64,000 nt of DNA from an uncultured Hungatella sp. (GCA_910588325.1 CAJUPP010000001.1:61915-125914); one strand, 5' to 3'. Positions 38,801 through 45,976 are shown, counted from the first letter of the stretch. Notes: a model not told the origin generated them from the letters alone. Numbers and translations: made by a program.

Positions 38801-40183
38801 ACCATGAAAATCCGTCTCATTCTCACAGGCTTCCACCAGCGCTTCCCATTGTGCCTTAAGCGCCTCATTGGCTTCTTCTACTGCGGCGATTTCATCGGAA
38901 TTATCCCCGCTTTCATCACCGGAGGGCTCTGGTGCCTCCATGTATTCCGGCTCCGGATGCCCGTCACAGTATGTTTTAACATATTCATAGTTCCTTTCAT
39001 CCGTATGAGAAAAGTATCCATTTTCATCGGTTACTGTTTCTCCACAGATTTTAAAGCCTGTCCAGGCAGATGGCTTTGGCGTCATCCGCTCCAACTCCAG
39101 GCCGTCCCCTGCCTGGCTTTCATCAAAGGCCTCTAAAATCTGAAACACGGCTCCTTTCAGTTCTCTCCCTGTTTCAGCGCAATATTTCTTTACATCAAAA
39201 TTGTAGTGTGATTCAAAGGTCTCTGTGTGGCGGTAAATCACAACCTCCGGTACTTTCGTTTCCTCTACCGCGGGCACAAAGGTCAGCCGGACATAAATCT
39301 TCGCTTCATAAGGCCCCGCAGAAATCATAGCCTGAATCTGGCTTCGGTCCCCTTTGGGAATATATAGGTTCAGGGATGTGGTATTCTTGGTAAAACTGTT
39401 TAATTCCTGAGGCAGGTCTGCAGATACGGTCATGGGCTGTCCCGGAGTTCCGTTATAGGTAAAGGTCATTTTTCCATCAGACACAGATTTACTCCATCCA
39501 GTGCTGTCTCCTTCAAAGACCCAATTAAGTGTTGCCAGCTGGGGAACAGAAGAAACATCTACCGAGGCTTTCCATACTCCGTTTTCCAGAATCATCTGCT
39601 GAGGTTTTCCCGAAACCGCTGACGGGGAACACCACTCCGGAAGTCCACTGCCGCCGTCTCCTGCTCCTTCCACATATTCCTTTAGTATTAACCACTTTTC
39701 ATAAGTACCCGGCACATGTCTGGATACCAGGCTGGCTACGGAATCCGCACTTTCCCATCCCTCTTCCATGATTGCCCATATTGCTGACTGAGCCGCAGCA
39801 TAGGTAGCATTGTCCGCGTGGATAGAACCATTGGTGTCATACCAGGTACAGATCATAGCCAGCTTCTCATAGTCTTCTTTGCTTTTTATGTAAGGAATCT
39901 CTTCATCATGAATGTTCGTTCGACGCGCCTCTGCTGTGATAGTATTGCCCATGTGGTTTCTCGGTGCAATGCAGAATGTCATCTGCCACCCATCTGTCCA
40001 CTTATACATCCAATTTCTGTTTCGTCCATAGATTGCCTCTGGTCCATTGGTCCAGATATTTTTCCCTCTGAACGTGGCCGCCTGACTGACAAAAAAATTG
40101 CTGTAGCTCAAAGGAAAGAGGAGCATGCCAAAATAAACCAACACTAAAAAAACGGATAATACACGTTTTGCCTTCTGTTCCAT
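26858..40183 (-). CDS. Giant thioester/SpaA-Cna-B surface adhesin with an internal sorting signal and fused C-terminal membrane protein
   Basis: A 4441-residue protein. Residues 1-36 are a signal peptide ending SQAA. A thioester (TED/TQXA-type) domain follows, with Cys71 in TFCIAPRN and Gln132 in AAAQSAIWA, the pair that would form a Cys-Gln thioester for covalent host binding. Then come at least a dozen prealbumin-like Cna-B/SpaA modules, each with an E-box such as YVLAEVKAPAGYT or YILHEEYAPKGYAY, which supply the Glu for Lys-Asn isopeptide bonds. The last five modules are near-identical 89-residue repeats. T4083-PKTG begins a sortase signal with its hydrophobic stretch and KKDKKSSK tail. 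Reading continues: a second signal-like segment (from about 4124), about 230 exported residues, a C-terminal helix (VLCITVSILLVLLFFVI) and a basic tail. It is third in its operon, 16 bases after the GLUG gene; ATG 40183 follows GAGAGGA. Confidence 0.9.
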   Translation of the reverse strand: MEQKAKRVLSVFLVLVYFGMLLFPLSYSNFFVSQAATFRGKNIWTNGPEAIYGRNRNWMYKWTDGWQMTFCIAPRNHMGNTITAEARRTNIHDEEIPYIKSKEDYEKLAMICTWYDTNGSIHADNATYAAAQSAIWAIMEEGWESADSVASLVSRHVPGTYEKWLILKEYVEGAGDGGSGLPEWCSPSAVSGKPQQMILENGVWKASVDVSSVPQLATLNWVFEGDSTGWSKSVSDGKMTFTYNGTPGQPMTVSADLPQELNSFTKNTTSLNLYIPKGDRSQIQAMISAGPYEAKIYVRLTFVPAVEETKVPEVVIYRHTETFESHYNFDVKKYCAETGRELKGAVFQILEAFDESQAGDGLELERMTPKPSAWTGFKICGETVTDENGYFSHTDERNYEYVKTYCDGHPEPEYMEAPEPSGDESGDNSDEIAAVEEANEALKAQWEALVEACENETDFHGMEPGEGLEMMLEDRNRTYEQFINLEYDYTVREIQARYGYIRHGLHNDDEKIPVVRMNSSEAGGNHEINLHAPGSGRTTTHESLAGAPGIPEFMPPDRRRTFKVIEKEVNEDTDKQVLPAFETDMGISEIKIPEIRKYTEIATSNNVRRVFRHMPGDGDREEEDWESGEGGMLPEPIEDDVSWVEPAGTADKIGYTFSIYNHRTEGELHINKRDLELQKGETSEYDSYGDTQGDGTLEGAVYGLYAAEDIVHPDGKTGVVYGKGDLTAIATTNQKGDASFLAYTEESETSKAAAAQAENRTKTWVGHPLILGQYYVKEIARSEGYELSVYGADRQISNVHTDKEETDVIGTAKVVTAMTHPVDMHDGSWLEFDVTYEDTVQGFDLFVSGFSEGTKFYRSKMKETTEAQQVVTGSRLVATGEYEMAEEGEYRLDAEGNYIPLLDVQGNIIWDTDMPVFRAYYVTRRLNYYPDKTAVPQVDPDKWDDSGTADMDYVKAEANSMLEQTGYRILDSKTGQDAPWTILNLSGTTNQELVEELLDWFLSQSFWDSGAIHRVWQEDGQYKAIVFHDYRRLSGQCIYDSASGMVYVKTPIKVDGMGERHTFLSYKKSDFSMTGGYISVPLMKQTSEEIPFPARIEDYLELSYMPRYQQYRAGEYRLDGNGGRIPVYHTEFIYGEKQETTSDYELASLEASYDPLTKAYTIHVDNLVDWNGEDHSVTETFRAVAGQTSITYDGNTMFYSDYLTDIAGAGASAFAKWKDKEGSYIQLVQLTYPGQISPMQDGRGMPGEGTRKIPVLLQQRIIKQTVKVTKDIITMDKGNPEGQVSKMDNFRFKIYLKSNLLRLYRDEEGQIVWTDRWGNPVDAEKFKKNSPTIVPDLYTRPSGTTVLETMEVWMEDGDKLRKIETYNYEKFFDAIRTANRDKWDDHAPSYTSYRPVGNEKNRTDYAVENTKVSDNVRQFSIDWYLDEEVEKIQGTIDMAYGDQLYDEALFYAIERAEDYLKPFFEYDLDEIYAIPWDSDTDGGKDRDKTTLSADLEEGEHCYRVSSYLPYGTYVIAEQQPQYAELGDLSNRHYQIDKPKEISLPAVYTDYEGACQYPEEMSGYYVYDSRMTPEEMTEKYLIRFHEERRSVKGHNHSGDFVIYPYGMDTDQKREDDITYSVSENSGTADEVRFFGGTATEDNPSGQYYLDNVSTMTGVRTAYDGLYSSILVPWSMEVPQNEKTDSQPEASGESSYQGYAYAKFRNLSYGAKLRIEKLDSETHENLLHDGAIFRIYAAGRDLENGTGKVKFYESDTMISGSREFLESMGASNITSIARGNLYTGFVPAGTPICAEEDQITMANTYGTKIGEFQAYTTTGNHWMGSVYADQNAGYLETPKPLAAGTYVLAEVKAPAGYTRTKPVAVEIYSDKVAYYKEGNRQDNVIAAVYDKLAENPSKNKNKPQDIDDIARIYVENAPIKLKIEKVKEASKGEANTTKDQTVTWQISGRVDGSLAQIGNHPDYEYAFLNGEYQGYGWKKGTLEYLQELKNSGENVTIVYHGTLFSGYGYITRKLETADDENPYVAGARMTLFEGLELRPSGDQGDYTYEGLVINRAIDQTVTRMYVQKGYAGSRTEFLPDTKESKTVWTSRKVEREDTDILYYDLGGVDVFRNQTADGRSVLCGYNRNHELVPIHLLENDRKNLVKTDREFSLFAFKGGSPYLEIAGGNFTKISYSPADKQFTGDFADLKRDVNGNYTFGEGAILYHLDENGNRDSLVDPGTGMAYVLEETEKGREQKQRILVWPVNIARDEYGAVIARDKITTFRAATVEENQVSEVSEEYPESGYITGSWKAEKKEDSHASSTVRQNREGQNLNGEPLLNDNTGSFEKSVDPVLNSHGLAEYYQKSDGVYHERTPLYDRNGDLVREKEQDLQRDYRQAAYRIEERGTIFHRYGESYILENTWMTGDETPNDPFHTLVKDGQADILKRVPAGTYILEEVKTPDGYTKGFPAGITVEETSALQNSEMTDYTIKLMIGKIDGTSRYTHKILDMQTKDVSGQWKVIGTTREGKGTYGQNQLSGVELSLYKANKAQKTDEKPIARWITTDKPFYVERIPSGEYLLEETKTPKGFVTAKPVSIVVEDTRDVQNHMVYNEHTKVEIEKYSLKDSEKTLVNGAEFHLYEALTDSKGQVIEKDGIPQYREATPMDSWKSSDASEYEDFITAFEEMYRIYGTEGKAVSWNDHGSNRTATQVSCTSIGPETSGGVESHFPTTAKLRYHTEDGKEIRITVYEQFAFEYQFDYHVLPQAGSYAVSYLTVEGIRRLDYLPVGKTYVLKETQVPAGYAGAEDLVIHVEDTADIQRYGVLNQEGMLLISKTGEDGKVQLAGAQMALYRAADDGSLIQDDAHLAAKWISGSDGVYTESEAINRQIPEGLSQGELRLHPLKRLPDGSYYLTELQAPDYYTLMKPVKIEYKQQDKIQIVHAVNSLAEGELEITKTDSQGKLLSGAVFQLSASKESDLRTPVFTRIYGEDNGVLNITGLPVGEVEKDGTVVPYVYSLKEITPPDGYSASLLTRTFRFLPNQDGSSYEMGETAKKQLKIVNEKTRIVIQKKDFDFLKDKDMEGAFIQGAELAVFQVTGKDPEQNYLYDKSSPVAVWTTLKEQPSKVLEGLVAGQTYVLLEQKTPEGYGYMKPVFFTISMDGRNIVHLSDLAVSITVNTQENQENSDFLESDAIDGVTIQGRYGVKVEMSVADSKGRQLASWTAGKDGYLLQKMEGVKDGEVCTITETTVYSDGSREITRRVTKPLFWENGVCRITDRRVEQVALELTWKDGETIQSFIPEETGSLWKIDNHVASENPKIHMCNRKGKMGDGLDPNQEVFNRITYTNTISQNADIELRVKVSQGTEVIDSGGGSESDGVWIYHLKDIKPGESGSVVLITEISPDCLECQATAELTLYPSGKSESADSGKAVKTLPVLQKNKLTVFQELTGTGQEFYKEEESTFRIFLYGEGGEELRGIYPYEGSKTGVLRSGGSVSLRGNQYITIETGKLNPNIRYKVVRQEDGKTVTSWNWEGQIGEEAGACAVFTRNVTDTRERTRFVKGQSYILKETITYSDGEKRTGRQVEFMVNEEAAIDTMVGFDRHVQVTITKEDLGGEEVPGASLQVTDEQGKVLEQWVSGKEPYRITAVLEPGKRYILHEELAPDGYGYSMDIAFTVSEEGVTEQVIMVDKPTRARFQKTDITGEKEVSGAVMQILDLDGTIIETWISTEEPHEINGKLIAGKEYILHEEYAPKGYAYGTDIRFLVPKDGQPVLVSMKDELTHVVIQKTDITGEKEVPGALLQITGSDGSVVEQWESEEKPHDIVGKLEAGKTYVLREQYAPKGYAYASDITFTVSRDGTIDKVKMKDKVTHVSVRKTDITGEKEVSGAALQVLDEKGQIVEAWISGPGSHEITGKLEAGKTYILHEEYAPGGYGYSADVPFTISADGTIDRIVMQDDVTKLEILKIDKSSGLPLEGAKLQLLTEKGQIVEEWVSTKKAHPIYGRLTAGARYEIQELSAPKGYKILTQKISVSVPENGDLVCVTIENQKRPGTRREESPKEPQKPEQPQEPDAPKETRVGRVLASYKTRLSGSGKYAFAGLKKIRTPKTGDERNTNFTLVCILFVLSIIGMIKLGKKDKKSSKNITMVLFCMCFLIFPVESKAEEIVYSSDTEIIVTGEAFTESLEIPPPPMPTREYNGQNYDLKSCQIISVMTEERQQEVKDTIVYEAVEQTDSLPAQAEIQVTDQDSGQVTKVTMPVLDTRFENWRWIEGFEFPITVQQYDAGLFYLGDLTVTGEEEQPFLEYKDELLKLIDVNPQFYSIETTKWTSQPWVGEDGLVYRQAMASGRKYVADCSVTYGGSALLPSVPASAWQAVYMKRKTKEENESTTLLTDEAFLQREEQRQTEPTGSWRDRIKKVLCITVSILLVLLFFVIICCFLLKGKKECEKCTKSMDKNVKNRQKWK
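28112..29440 (-). repeat. Five tandem 267-bp repeats encoding Cna-B modules
   Basis: Five consecutive units of about 89 codons. The internal ones share QKTDITGEKEV, the AGKxYxLxExYAPKGYAY box and closing MKD. Equivalent positions near 28594, 28861 and 29127 are 266-267 bases apart. The copy number could change by recombination or slippage. Confidence 0.8.
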
Positions 40184-40199
40184 ACCAGTCTGTCCTCTC

Positions 40200-43100
40200 T
40201 TATCTTAAAATTGCTGTTCCATTGACAATCCACATACCATCACTGTTTACCAGATATCCGTCCGGAGTTGCAGTATTGCGAAGCAATGCCCCTTTCGTTC
40301 CGTCAGAAACCTGATTAAAATAGTAGCAACGCATTTTTCCATCCTCTCCCTGAATCCAGCTCCAACCGGTAACCATTCTCCCAAGAGTGTTATCTGACAA
40401 TGGGTTTAAATAATATTTATTTCCATCCTGGTCTGTAAACCATCCGGTCACCATATGGCCAGTACTGTCAAACCGGAACCAATCTGCCGGCTTCTGCCCC
40501 TTTTGAGCATCTGCATATGGATTGTGGATGTAGGCCCACTCACTGTTGTAAGTTCTGCCGCCGGAAGTGAAGGTCCACCTTCCGTCTGCCGTCTGTATCC
40601 AGGTTCCGGTTACACTTCCCGCTGGTGCGGCAGAAGAAAGCCTGCTGCCGGCCGGTGTCACTCCTGTGGAGACTCCCCCGGCAGAACCTCCCCCGCTTCC
40701 TCCGCTGCTGCCACTTCCGCCGCCGGAAGATGTGGTCTTGTCTACAACCTTTATATTTAATGTCACGGCACAGGTATCTGTACAAGTTCCATTGGAAGCG
40801 GAAAGCGTCACCGTCTCTGTGGATTTATATGGGTAGGATAATGCCGTTTTTATCCACTGGGCTTCTGGATTCAAAACCGGAGTGCAGGTTCCGTTCTGGT
40901 TAACTGTAAGTACCTCCGGCTTTGATGATTTATAAGTAACTGTTTTCTCCTGCGGATAGGAAACTGCCTTGTTCTGTTTCTCTTCCGCCCCTGCCCAGCT
41001 GTAAATCGGATTGGTTCTTCTTCCAGTTTTTGTAAGCACCAGGTCAAAGACAGCTTTATTCTGCGAAAAAGCCATGCACTCCGCCTGAAAATTGAGTGTT
41101 ACCGGAATTTTGTCGGAAATTCCATTGTCTTTGGTCTGGGCAGTTACCCACACGGTCTTTGATGCGGTATAAGGAGCCTTAGTAAGCGCTTCTTTTATCC
41201 ATGCGGCGTTTCTATTGGGGATGATAGTTCCATCCTGTTTTATCTGCAGTGCATCGGAATCCGATACGGACCAGATAACGCCGTTTTCATATGGCTTGTA
41301 AGCATCATCGTCCTCACATTGTGGCTCTACGATACCATTTAACTGCATCTGTTGAAATCCTGATTCCTCTACGGTTTTTGACTGGCTGTTCCCCTCTTTC
41401 TTTACCCGCAAATCGTAAGTAACCTGCCTCTTGTCTATATGAACTGATTCCGGATGTATCATCGTCTCGTCTGCCGTGACAAATCGAATGGTTACATGGC
41501 ATTTTCCAGAAACAATTCCATTGGTCTGGTCTTCTGATGTAGCGGTTATGGCTTCCTCATATTTTGCAGAGCCCGCCAGTTTAGCATATGGATTATCTTT
41601 TCTCTTTTGATTGTCCTCATTGATTACATTCTGAATCCAGGCCGGATTCTCTTTTCCTCCTGTATCACAGCGAATACCTACAACCACATCTTCGCCGTGC
41701 TCTCCGGATTGTGCCAGAGTAATAATCTGCTGACTCTCCTGGTCTTTCCAGGTGACATTTTTAAGAAATGGCTGCTGGGGGAATAATTTTGCTGACAGTA
41801 TAACCGGCTCTGTGCAAAGAATCTCCTCTTTTGGATTTTTTCTGTCCCCTGTCAGCTTCCGGATAACCGTATATACTATATCACTCTTGTTTAGCGTCAG
41901 CCCCTCTACTCTTCTGGTTGTCTGGTCCAGAATCTGAAATTTGACCGTAACCCGGCAATTTCCATATACCGGTTGGCCGTCTACGGAGGTCTGCGGATTG
42001 GTAGTGGCTGTAACTACTCCATTTTTTTCATAAATTGTTGGCTGAATGATTTCCTGATATTGGCTGTCTGCCTGTGTCTGAATTTCCCGATTTAAGATTT
42101 CCTGAATAAAAGAACCTGAGAGATTTGGAAGGATTCTGGCATCTTCCGTGGTGTAACCTTCAAAAACTGTCATCTGCAGCAGATCCGGATCGTCTATGGC
42201 CCATTTCATACTGCGGTCTGTTGTATCCCCATAGCTGTTGTGTTCGCCATGAATCCCAATGGGCTGAACCTCCACAGAGGTATCTGGTACACCGTTTAAA
42301 TATCTGGCGATTAAAGTTCCTCCCTTATTTCGTACTTCTGTCCGTGTGTCCGGGTTCTTTCGGTCGCCGCTTCTGGTATGTATCACAGAAATTTCTGTTT
42401 CTTCCGGAGAAACCAAAAGACGGGTCGTCACCTTCTGGTACCGGACATTTATCTCCGTGTCCCTCTCCGGCATGATAAAACTGTAGCTTCCTCCTGCCAC
42501 ATAGTTCATGGGAACCTGCTGGCCGTCCTCGTCAATATAGGTAGGAGGCTTTACTCCTCCCTCCTTTGTACCATCTACAATCATCTGATACCGGTTCTCA
42601 TTGGTATTTTTAGGAGCTGTAACTACAGTTACCCCGATTCCCGGTGCCACTGCCGCCCCGCGGTCTTTGTCAATACTTCGATAGTAGGACTGATTTCCAT
42701 TGGGGAGAGCTGTCAAAAGCGCTACATCTGTATCGTATGTTCCGTTTGCATTCTTTGCATCGATTCTGGGCACAGAAAGCAGATACCCTCTCACTGGTTC
42801 TCCCTGGTATCCTGGTGCAAAATGATCCAGGCGGAATCTTAGGTCTTTGGCTGCTCCCTCTGCCGTAAATTCATTCCCTAACTTTCTGGTAATAACGGAA
42901 CGAACTCCTTCCTCTAATTCTTCATAAAAATACAGTTCCTGACTCTTTGTCTCCATATTTCCTGACAGAATTGTATATTTTGTCTCATTGTCCGTCCAGT
43001 AACCAATACGAGCGGACTTAGTGTAGGAATTATCGCCGTCGATTTTAGATCCGAAGATATTTTTGGCTTTCGCCGCCGTATTGGTAAACAGGTAGGACAG

Positions 43101-44414
43101 ATTATTACTCTTTTCTGTTCCGTAAGTAAAAGTATCCCTGCTTTCTCTGGTTCCTATGAAGGTTCCTTCACAAGCCGCCGTTCCGTTGTTGGTCCTTGAA
43201 ATATCTCCTGCAAAACGGGCCAAAACCAGATTTCCGCTTTCATATTTTCCTACGATTCCCCCTACGGCTTTGGTTTTGTTTCCCCCGATAGTTCCGTCTA
43301 CATAGGAATTATAAATGTTGGTCTGGTCCATATTTCCAGCAATACCTCCCACATAACCTTTCCCCTGAATCCGGTCCGATGTTCCGTCCTGGGTATATAC
43401 CTGGTTGTCTACCAGATCCGTCCTGTGTGCTTCTCCTACAATCCCTCCTACGCATCCTTCAGATGACTGAGAGTTAATTACAATCCCATCTGCCTTACAG
43501 TTTTCCACAGTGACCCGCCTGCTTCCTCCATGGGAATATCCAGCGATTCCTCCTGTATTTCCGTTGTTCTTTTTACAACTGTCTGCATCTGTACCCTGAA
43601 CACTTTCTCCATGAAGATAACCGGACACCGTAACATCATAGATAACCGTATCACCGCCTATACTTCCTGCCAGAACCGCTATCCGGTCCGTACCGCTGAT
43701 ATCGTCAGCTACAACATTCAGATGCTTTATGGTTCCTCCCTCAATGCTGCCGAACAAACCGATATTTCTTAAATTTCTGGACGGGTCCAAAATTTTCAGT
43801 CCATATATGGTGTTTCCTCTGCCATCAAAAATGCCCTTAAACGGATGCAAAACTTCCTCTTCTATCTCCTTTTCGTTCTGATACCATCCAATAGGATTCC
43901 AGTTTCCATTATTAATCCATATGCCGCCCAAATCAATGTCCTGAACCAGTTCAAAGTATTTTCCCTCATAGGAATTCCCGGCGGCCACCGATTCTGACAG
44001 TCCCATCAGCTGAGACAATGTACGGATCTGGTAAGGAGCCTCCTCATCTCCGTCTCCGGTAAAATCCATATCGCCTGCCCAGTCCAGCCACAAATCTCCT
44101 GTCTGTGCATCACCTTTCAGAGACGTTTTAAGCTGGTTTGCTATTGAGACAGCCTTTTTTAGTTGTCCTGTCCCTTCCTGTTCCTCCTCTGGTAAAGGAA
44201 CCGATGGCCTTGATAATTCTTCTGTAACATTGCTTGGCGTTGCCAGATTTTTTAAATGTGGCAGCAGCGTCTTATAATGAGCAGACGGTTGGCTCTCTTG
44301 TACAAAACTTACCTGCTCTGCTTTTACCGAAAGGTAATCGGAGCCCATAACCTGCAGCAGAACAGCAGCACACAGTATCCATTTCCACTCCTTTTTAGGA
44401 ATCGTTTTTTTCAT
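40200..44414 (-). CDS. Large exported GLUG/Ig-like protein with C-terminal cell-wall-binding repeats
   Basis: A 1404-residue protein. A signal peptide covers residues 1-32 (ending VKAEQ). A region at about 110-420 has beta-helix-type GLUG motifs (GGIAGYSHGG, GCVGGIVGEAHRTD, GYVGGIAGNMDQTN, AVGGIVGKY). Residues about 500-660 include a RTxxGYQG-type fold, and about 680-1240 hold at least four related Ig-like modules, each with an xxWIKxAL or WIQxV stretch and TVTxSA strands. A Gly/Ser linker (GGGSGSSGGSGGGSAGG) leads to choline/glucan-binding-type repeats in the last 115 residues (GTWIQTADGRWTFT, MVTGWFTDQDGNKYYL). It would bind the wall non-covalently. It sits between the DUF6273-like and adhesin genes; ATG 44414 follows GAAAGGA. 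The ligand is unknown. Confidence 0.82.
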   Translation of the reverse strand: MKKTIPKKEWKWILCAAVLLQVMGSDYLSVKAEQVSFVQESQPSAHYKTLLPHLKNLATPSNVTEELSRPSVPLPEEEQEGTGQLKKAVSIANQLKTSLKGDAQTGDLWLDWAGDMDFTGDGDEEAPYQIRTLSQLMGLSESVAAGNSYEGKYFELVQDIDLGGIWINNGNWNPIGWYQNEKEIEEEVLHPFKGIFDGRGNTIYGLKILDPSRNLRNIGLFGSIEGGTIKHLNVVADDISGTDRIAVLAGSIGGDTVIYDVTVSGYLHGESVQGTDADSCKKNNGNTGGIAGYSHGGSRRVTVENCKADGIVINSQSSEGCVGGIVGEAHRTDLVDNQVYTQDGTSDRIQGKGYVGGIAGNMDQTNIYNSYVDGTIGGNKTKAVGGIVGKYESGNLVLARFAGDISRTNNGTAACEGTFIGTRESRDTFTYGTEKSNNLSYLFTNTAAKAKNIFGSKIDGDNSYTKSARIGYWTDNETKYTILSGNMETKSQELYFYEELEEGVRSVITRKLGNEFTAEGAAKDLRFRLDHFAPGYQGEPVRGYLLSVPRIDAKNANGTYDTDVALLTALPNGNQSYYRSIDKDRGAAVAPGIGVTVVTAPKNTNENRYQMIVDGTKEGGVKPPTYIDEDGQQVPMNYVAGGSYSFIMPERDTEINVRYQKVTTRLLVSPEETEISVIHTRSGDRKNPDTRTEVRNKGGTLIARYLNGVPDTSVEVQPIGIHGEHNSYGDTTDRSMKWAIDDPDLLQMTVFEGYTTEDARILPNLSGSFIQEILNREIQTQADSQYQEIIQPTIYEKNGVVTATTNPQTSVDGQPVYGNCRVTVKFQILDQTTRRVEGLTLNKSDIVYTVIRKLTGDRKNPKEEILCTEPVILSAKLFPQQPFLKNVTWKDQESQQIITLAQSGEHGEDVVVGIRCDTGGKENPAWIQNVINEDNQKRKDNPYAKLAGSAKYEEAITATSEDQTNGIVSGKCHVTIRFVTADETMIHPESVHIDKRQVTYDLRVKKEGNSQSKTVEESGFQQMQLNGIVEPQCEDDDAYKPYENGVIWSVSDSDALQIKQDGTIIPNRNAAWIKEALTKAPYTASKTVWVTAQTKDNGISDKIPVTLNFQAECMAFSQNKAVFDLVLTKTGRRTNPIYSWAGAEEKQNKAVSYPQEKTVTYKSSKPEVLTVNQNGTCTPVLNPEAQWIKTALSYPYKSTETVTLSASNGTCTDTCAVTLNIKVVDKTTSSGGGSGSSGGSGGGSAGGVSTGVTPAGSRLSSAAPAGSVTGTWIQTADGRWTFTSGGRTYNSEWAYIHNPYADAQKGQKPADWFRFDSTGHMVTGWFTDQDGNKYYLNPLSDNTLGRMVTGWSWIQGEDGKMRCYYFNQVSDGTKGALLRNTATPDGYLVNSDGMWIVNGTAILR

Positions 44415-44507
44415 GATTTTTTATCCTTTCTATCTATCTGCATTTCCTTTCTTAACTTCTCTTTCAAACACCTGCCAAAACTGACATAAGAAAATCTGAC
44501 CGTACTG

Positions 44508-45659
44508 CTACCCCTGCTGAGGCAGTACAAATACAGGACGGATTCCGACGGAACTGGTAACCTTCCATTCTTCTGTCTGTTCGTCTGTCTGATTTCCACC
44601 ATAGTTATCACCTGTTGCTTCATCAGGTTTTCGCTTCTCCGGATGTATATTTCCATTCACCAAATCTACAATATATACCATCCCATTATCTTCTTTAGTC
44701 CCATTTCCTGAAGGACTCCGAAGCCAATATCCTTTGCAAAAAGGTCCGGTCTGGCTCTCCGGATTCTCCTCTGCCTCTCCAGGCATGATTCCAAATCTCC
44801 ACAAATACTCCTTATATACCAGAGCCTCGTCTACGGACAGAATGAACAGTCTGTCGGTCATCTGCTGATTTCCTATATACTGACTGCGAAGCTCTTTCTC
44901 CTGAAGCTGGCTGTAGCTGCCGGACTTTGTCTGCCCCACATAGCTTTGCGACACTCCGATATCCGTCCACAGAGAATTTGTCACGCGATCCTCCTGGGAC
45001 TTCAGCCACCTGCGGATTTTTGAATATTTGTAGTCACTGGAATCGCCAAAGTTCACCACCGGTCCCGGATAAAATACATATTGATAGCTTCCGTCCTCCT
45101 GTTTCTCATATTGATAGGCAGAACCTGTGTCTGCCGGGATTATGGTATCGCAGAGAAATAAAGCCCCCGTCTGTCCAGATGTACTTTTCGTTTTATAGTT
45201 CTGGTCAATACAGCGAAATATGTATTGTATCCCGCCAAGTTCCCTGAGCACTGTATCCCCTACTTCCCAATACCTTTTTTCTTTCCCTTCTTCTTTTGGT
45301 TTTTCCTGTTTTTCTTCCCTCGTATCTTTCCATTTCACTGCAAACCTCATCTTATAGTAAGGCTCCTGGTCTTCACTTCCTGTTTCCTCCAGAGTGTTGG
45401 AATATTCCAGCGAATCTCCGTAGAAGCTTTCCAAAACCGTTCCTTCCGGCACATAGTTTTTTCCAATGACATAGAATTCCCCTTCCTGTTTTCCTTCCCT
45501 CAGGCACTGGCCGGCTTCGGACAAAATCTGCCTGTCATTCTCCAGCCGATTCGACACAGGTTCTCCCATTGCCCCATAGGAAAGAAAACAGGTGAGTGAG
45601 ACTGCCTGTACCATTCCAATAAACAAGGCCGCACTCTTTCCTGCTTTTCCTTTTTTCAA
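44508..45659 (-). CDS. Exported protein with DUF6273-like domain
   Basis: A 383-residue protein starting with TTG 45659 (10 bases from GGAGG) and a signal peptide of about 30 residues. The middle has a Glu/Lys-rich stretch (residues about 117-135, EEKQEKPKEEGKEKRYWEVG). The C-terminal two thirds show a DUF6273-like pattern: YSKIRRWLKS, RLFILSVDEALVYKE, GYWLRSPSGNGT, and SSVGIRPVFVLPQ at the end. This domain is common in surface proteins of Clostridia and its function is not known to me. It is first in the operon with the two giant surface proteins and behind a near-consensus promoter with a 190-base leader. Confidence 0.75.
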   Translation of the reverse strand: MKKGKAGKSAALFIGMVQAVSLTCFLSYGAMGEPVSNRLENDRQILSEAGQCLREGKQEGEFYVIGKNYVPEGTVLESFYGDSLEYSNTLEETGSEDQEPYYKMRFAVKWKDTREEKQEKPKEEGKEKRYWEVGDTVLRELGGIQYIFRCIDQNYKTKSTSGQTGALFLCDTIIPADTGSAYQYEKQEDGSYQYVFYPGPVVNFGDSSDYKYSKIRRWLKSQEDRVTNSLWTDIGVSQSYVGQTKSGSYSQLQEKELRSQYIGNQQMTDRLFILSVDEALVYKEYLWRFGIMPGEAEENPESQTGPFCKGYWLRSPSGNGTKEDNGMVYIVDLVNGNIHPEKRKPDEATGDNYGGNQTDEQTEEWKVTSSVGIRPVFVLPQQG

Positions 45660-45664
45660 ATTTT

Positions 45665-45687
45665 CTTAACCTCCGTACATCGTTAAG
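45665..45687 (-). promoter_or_regulatory. Hairpin enclosing the ribosome site of the surface operon
   Basis: CTTAAC and GTTAAG pair around a loop that contains GGAGG, the Shine-Dalgarno site of the TTG start at 45659. Such a fold could limit translation until opened. Confidence 0.45.
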
Positions 45688-45849
45688 CTTTTCGAATATG
45701 CATACCAACAATCATCTGTCCGCACCCAAAGGCATCACCTCAATCTTTATCATTTTCATTCATGTCTGATACTGTGATGAAACATCACGCGGGAATATAG
45801 AAATTCCAGAAAACCGGCAAATCAGAGAAAATCTGCCGAATACATTATC

Positions 45850-45878
45850 AGTATACTGTTCCCGAAGGGGTTCGTCAA
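45850..45878 (-). promoter_or_regulatory. Promoter of the surface-protein operon
   Basis: Minus-strand -35 TTGACG (45873-45878), 17-base spacer, -10 TATACT (45850-45855). Confidence 0.78.
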
Positions 45879-45947
45879 GAATTTAAATATTAAAAAACTC
45901 TAAATACCCTCTAAATAAAATATGATTGCTTTTTCCATATAGATATA

Positions 45948-45976
45948 TTGACTTAGCAATGATTTTGCATTATATT
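45948..45976 (+). promoter_or_regulatory. Promoter of the antitoxin gene
   Basis: -35 TTGACT (45948-45953), 17-base spacer, -10 TATATT (45971-45976). The spacer holds an inverted repeat GCAA-TGATT-TTGC, a reasonable place for autoregulation by the antitoxin. Confidence 0.7.

Noticed and set aside
45660..45850. Known riboswitch (for example c-di-GMP) in the surface operon leader
   Set aside because: The conserved core bases of the classes I could recall are not present; only generic hairpins are visible.
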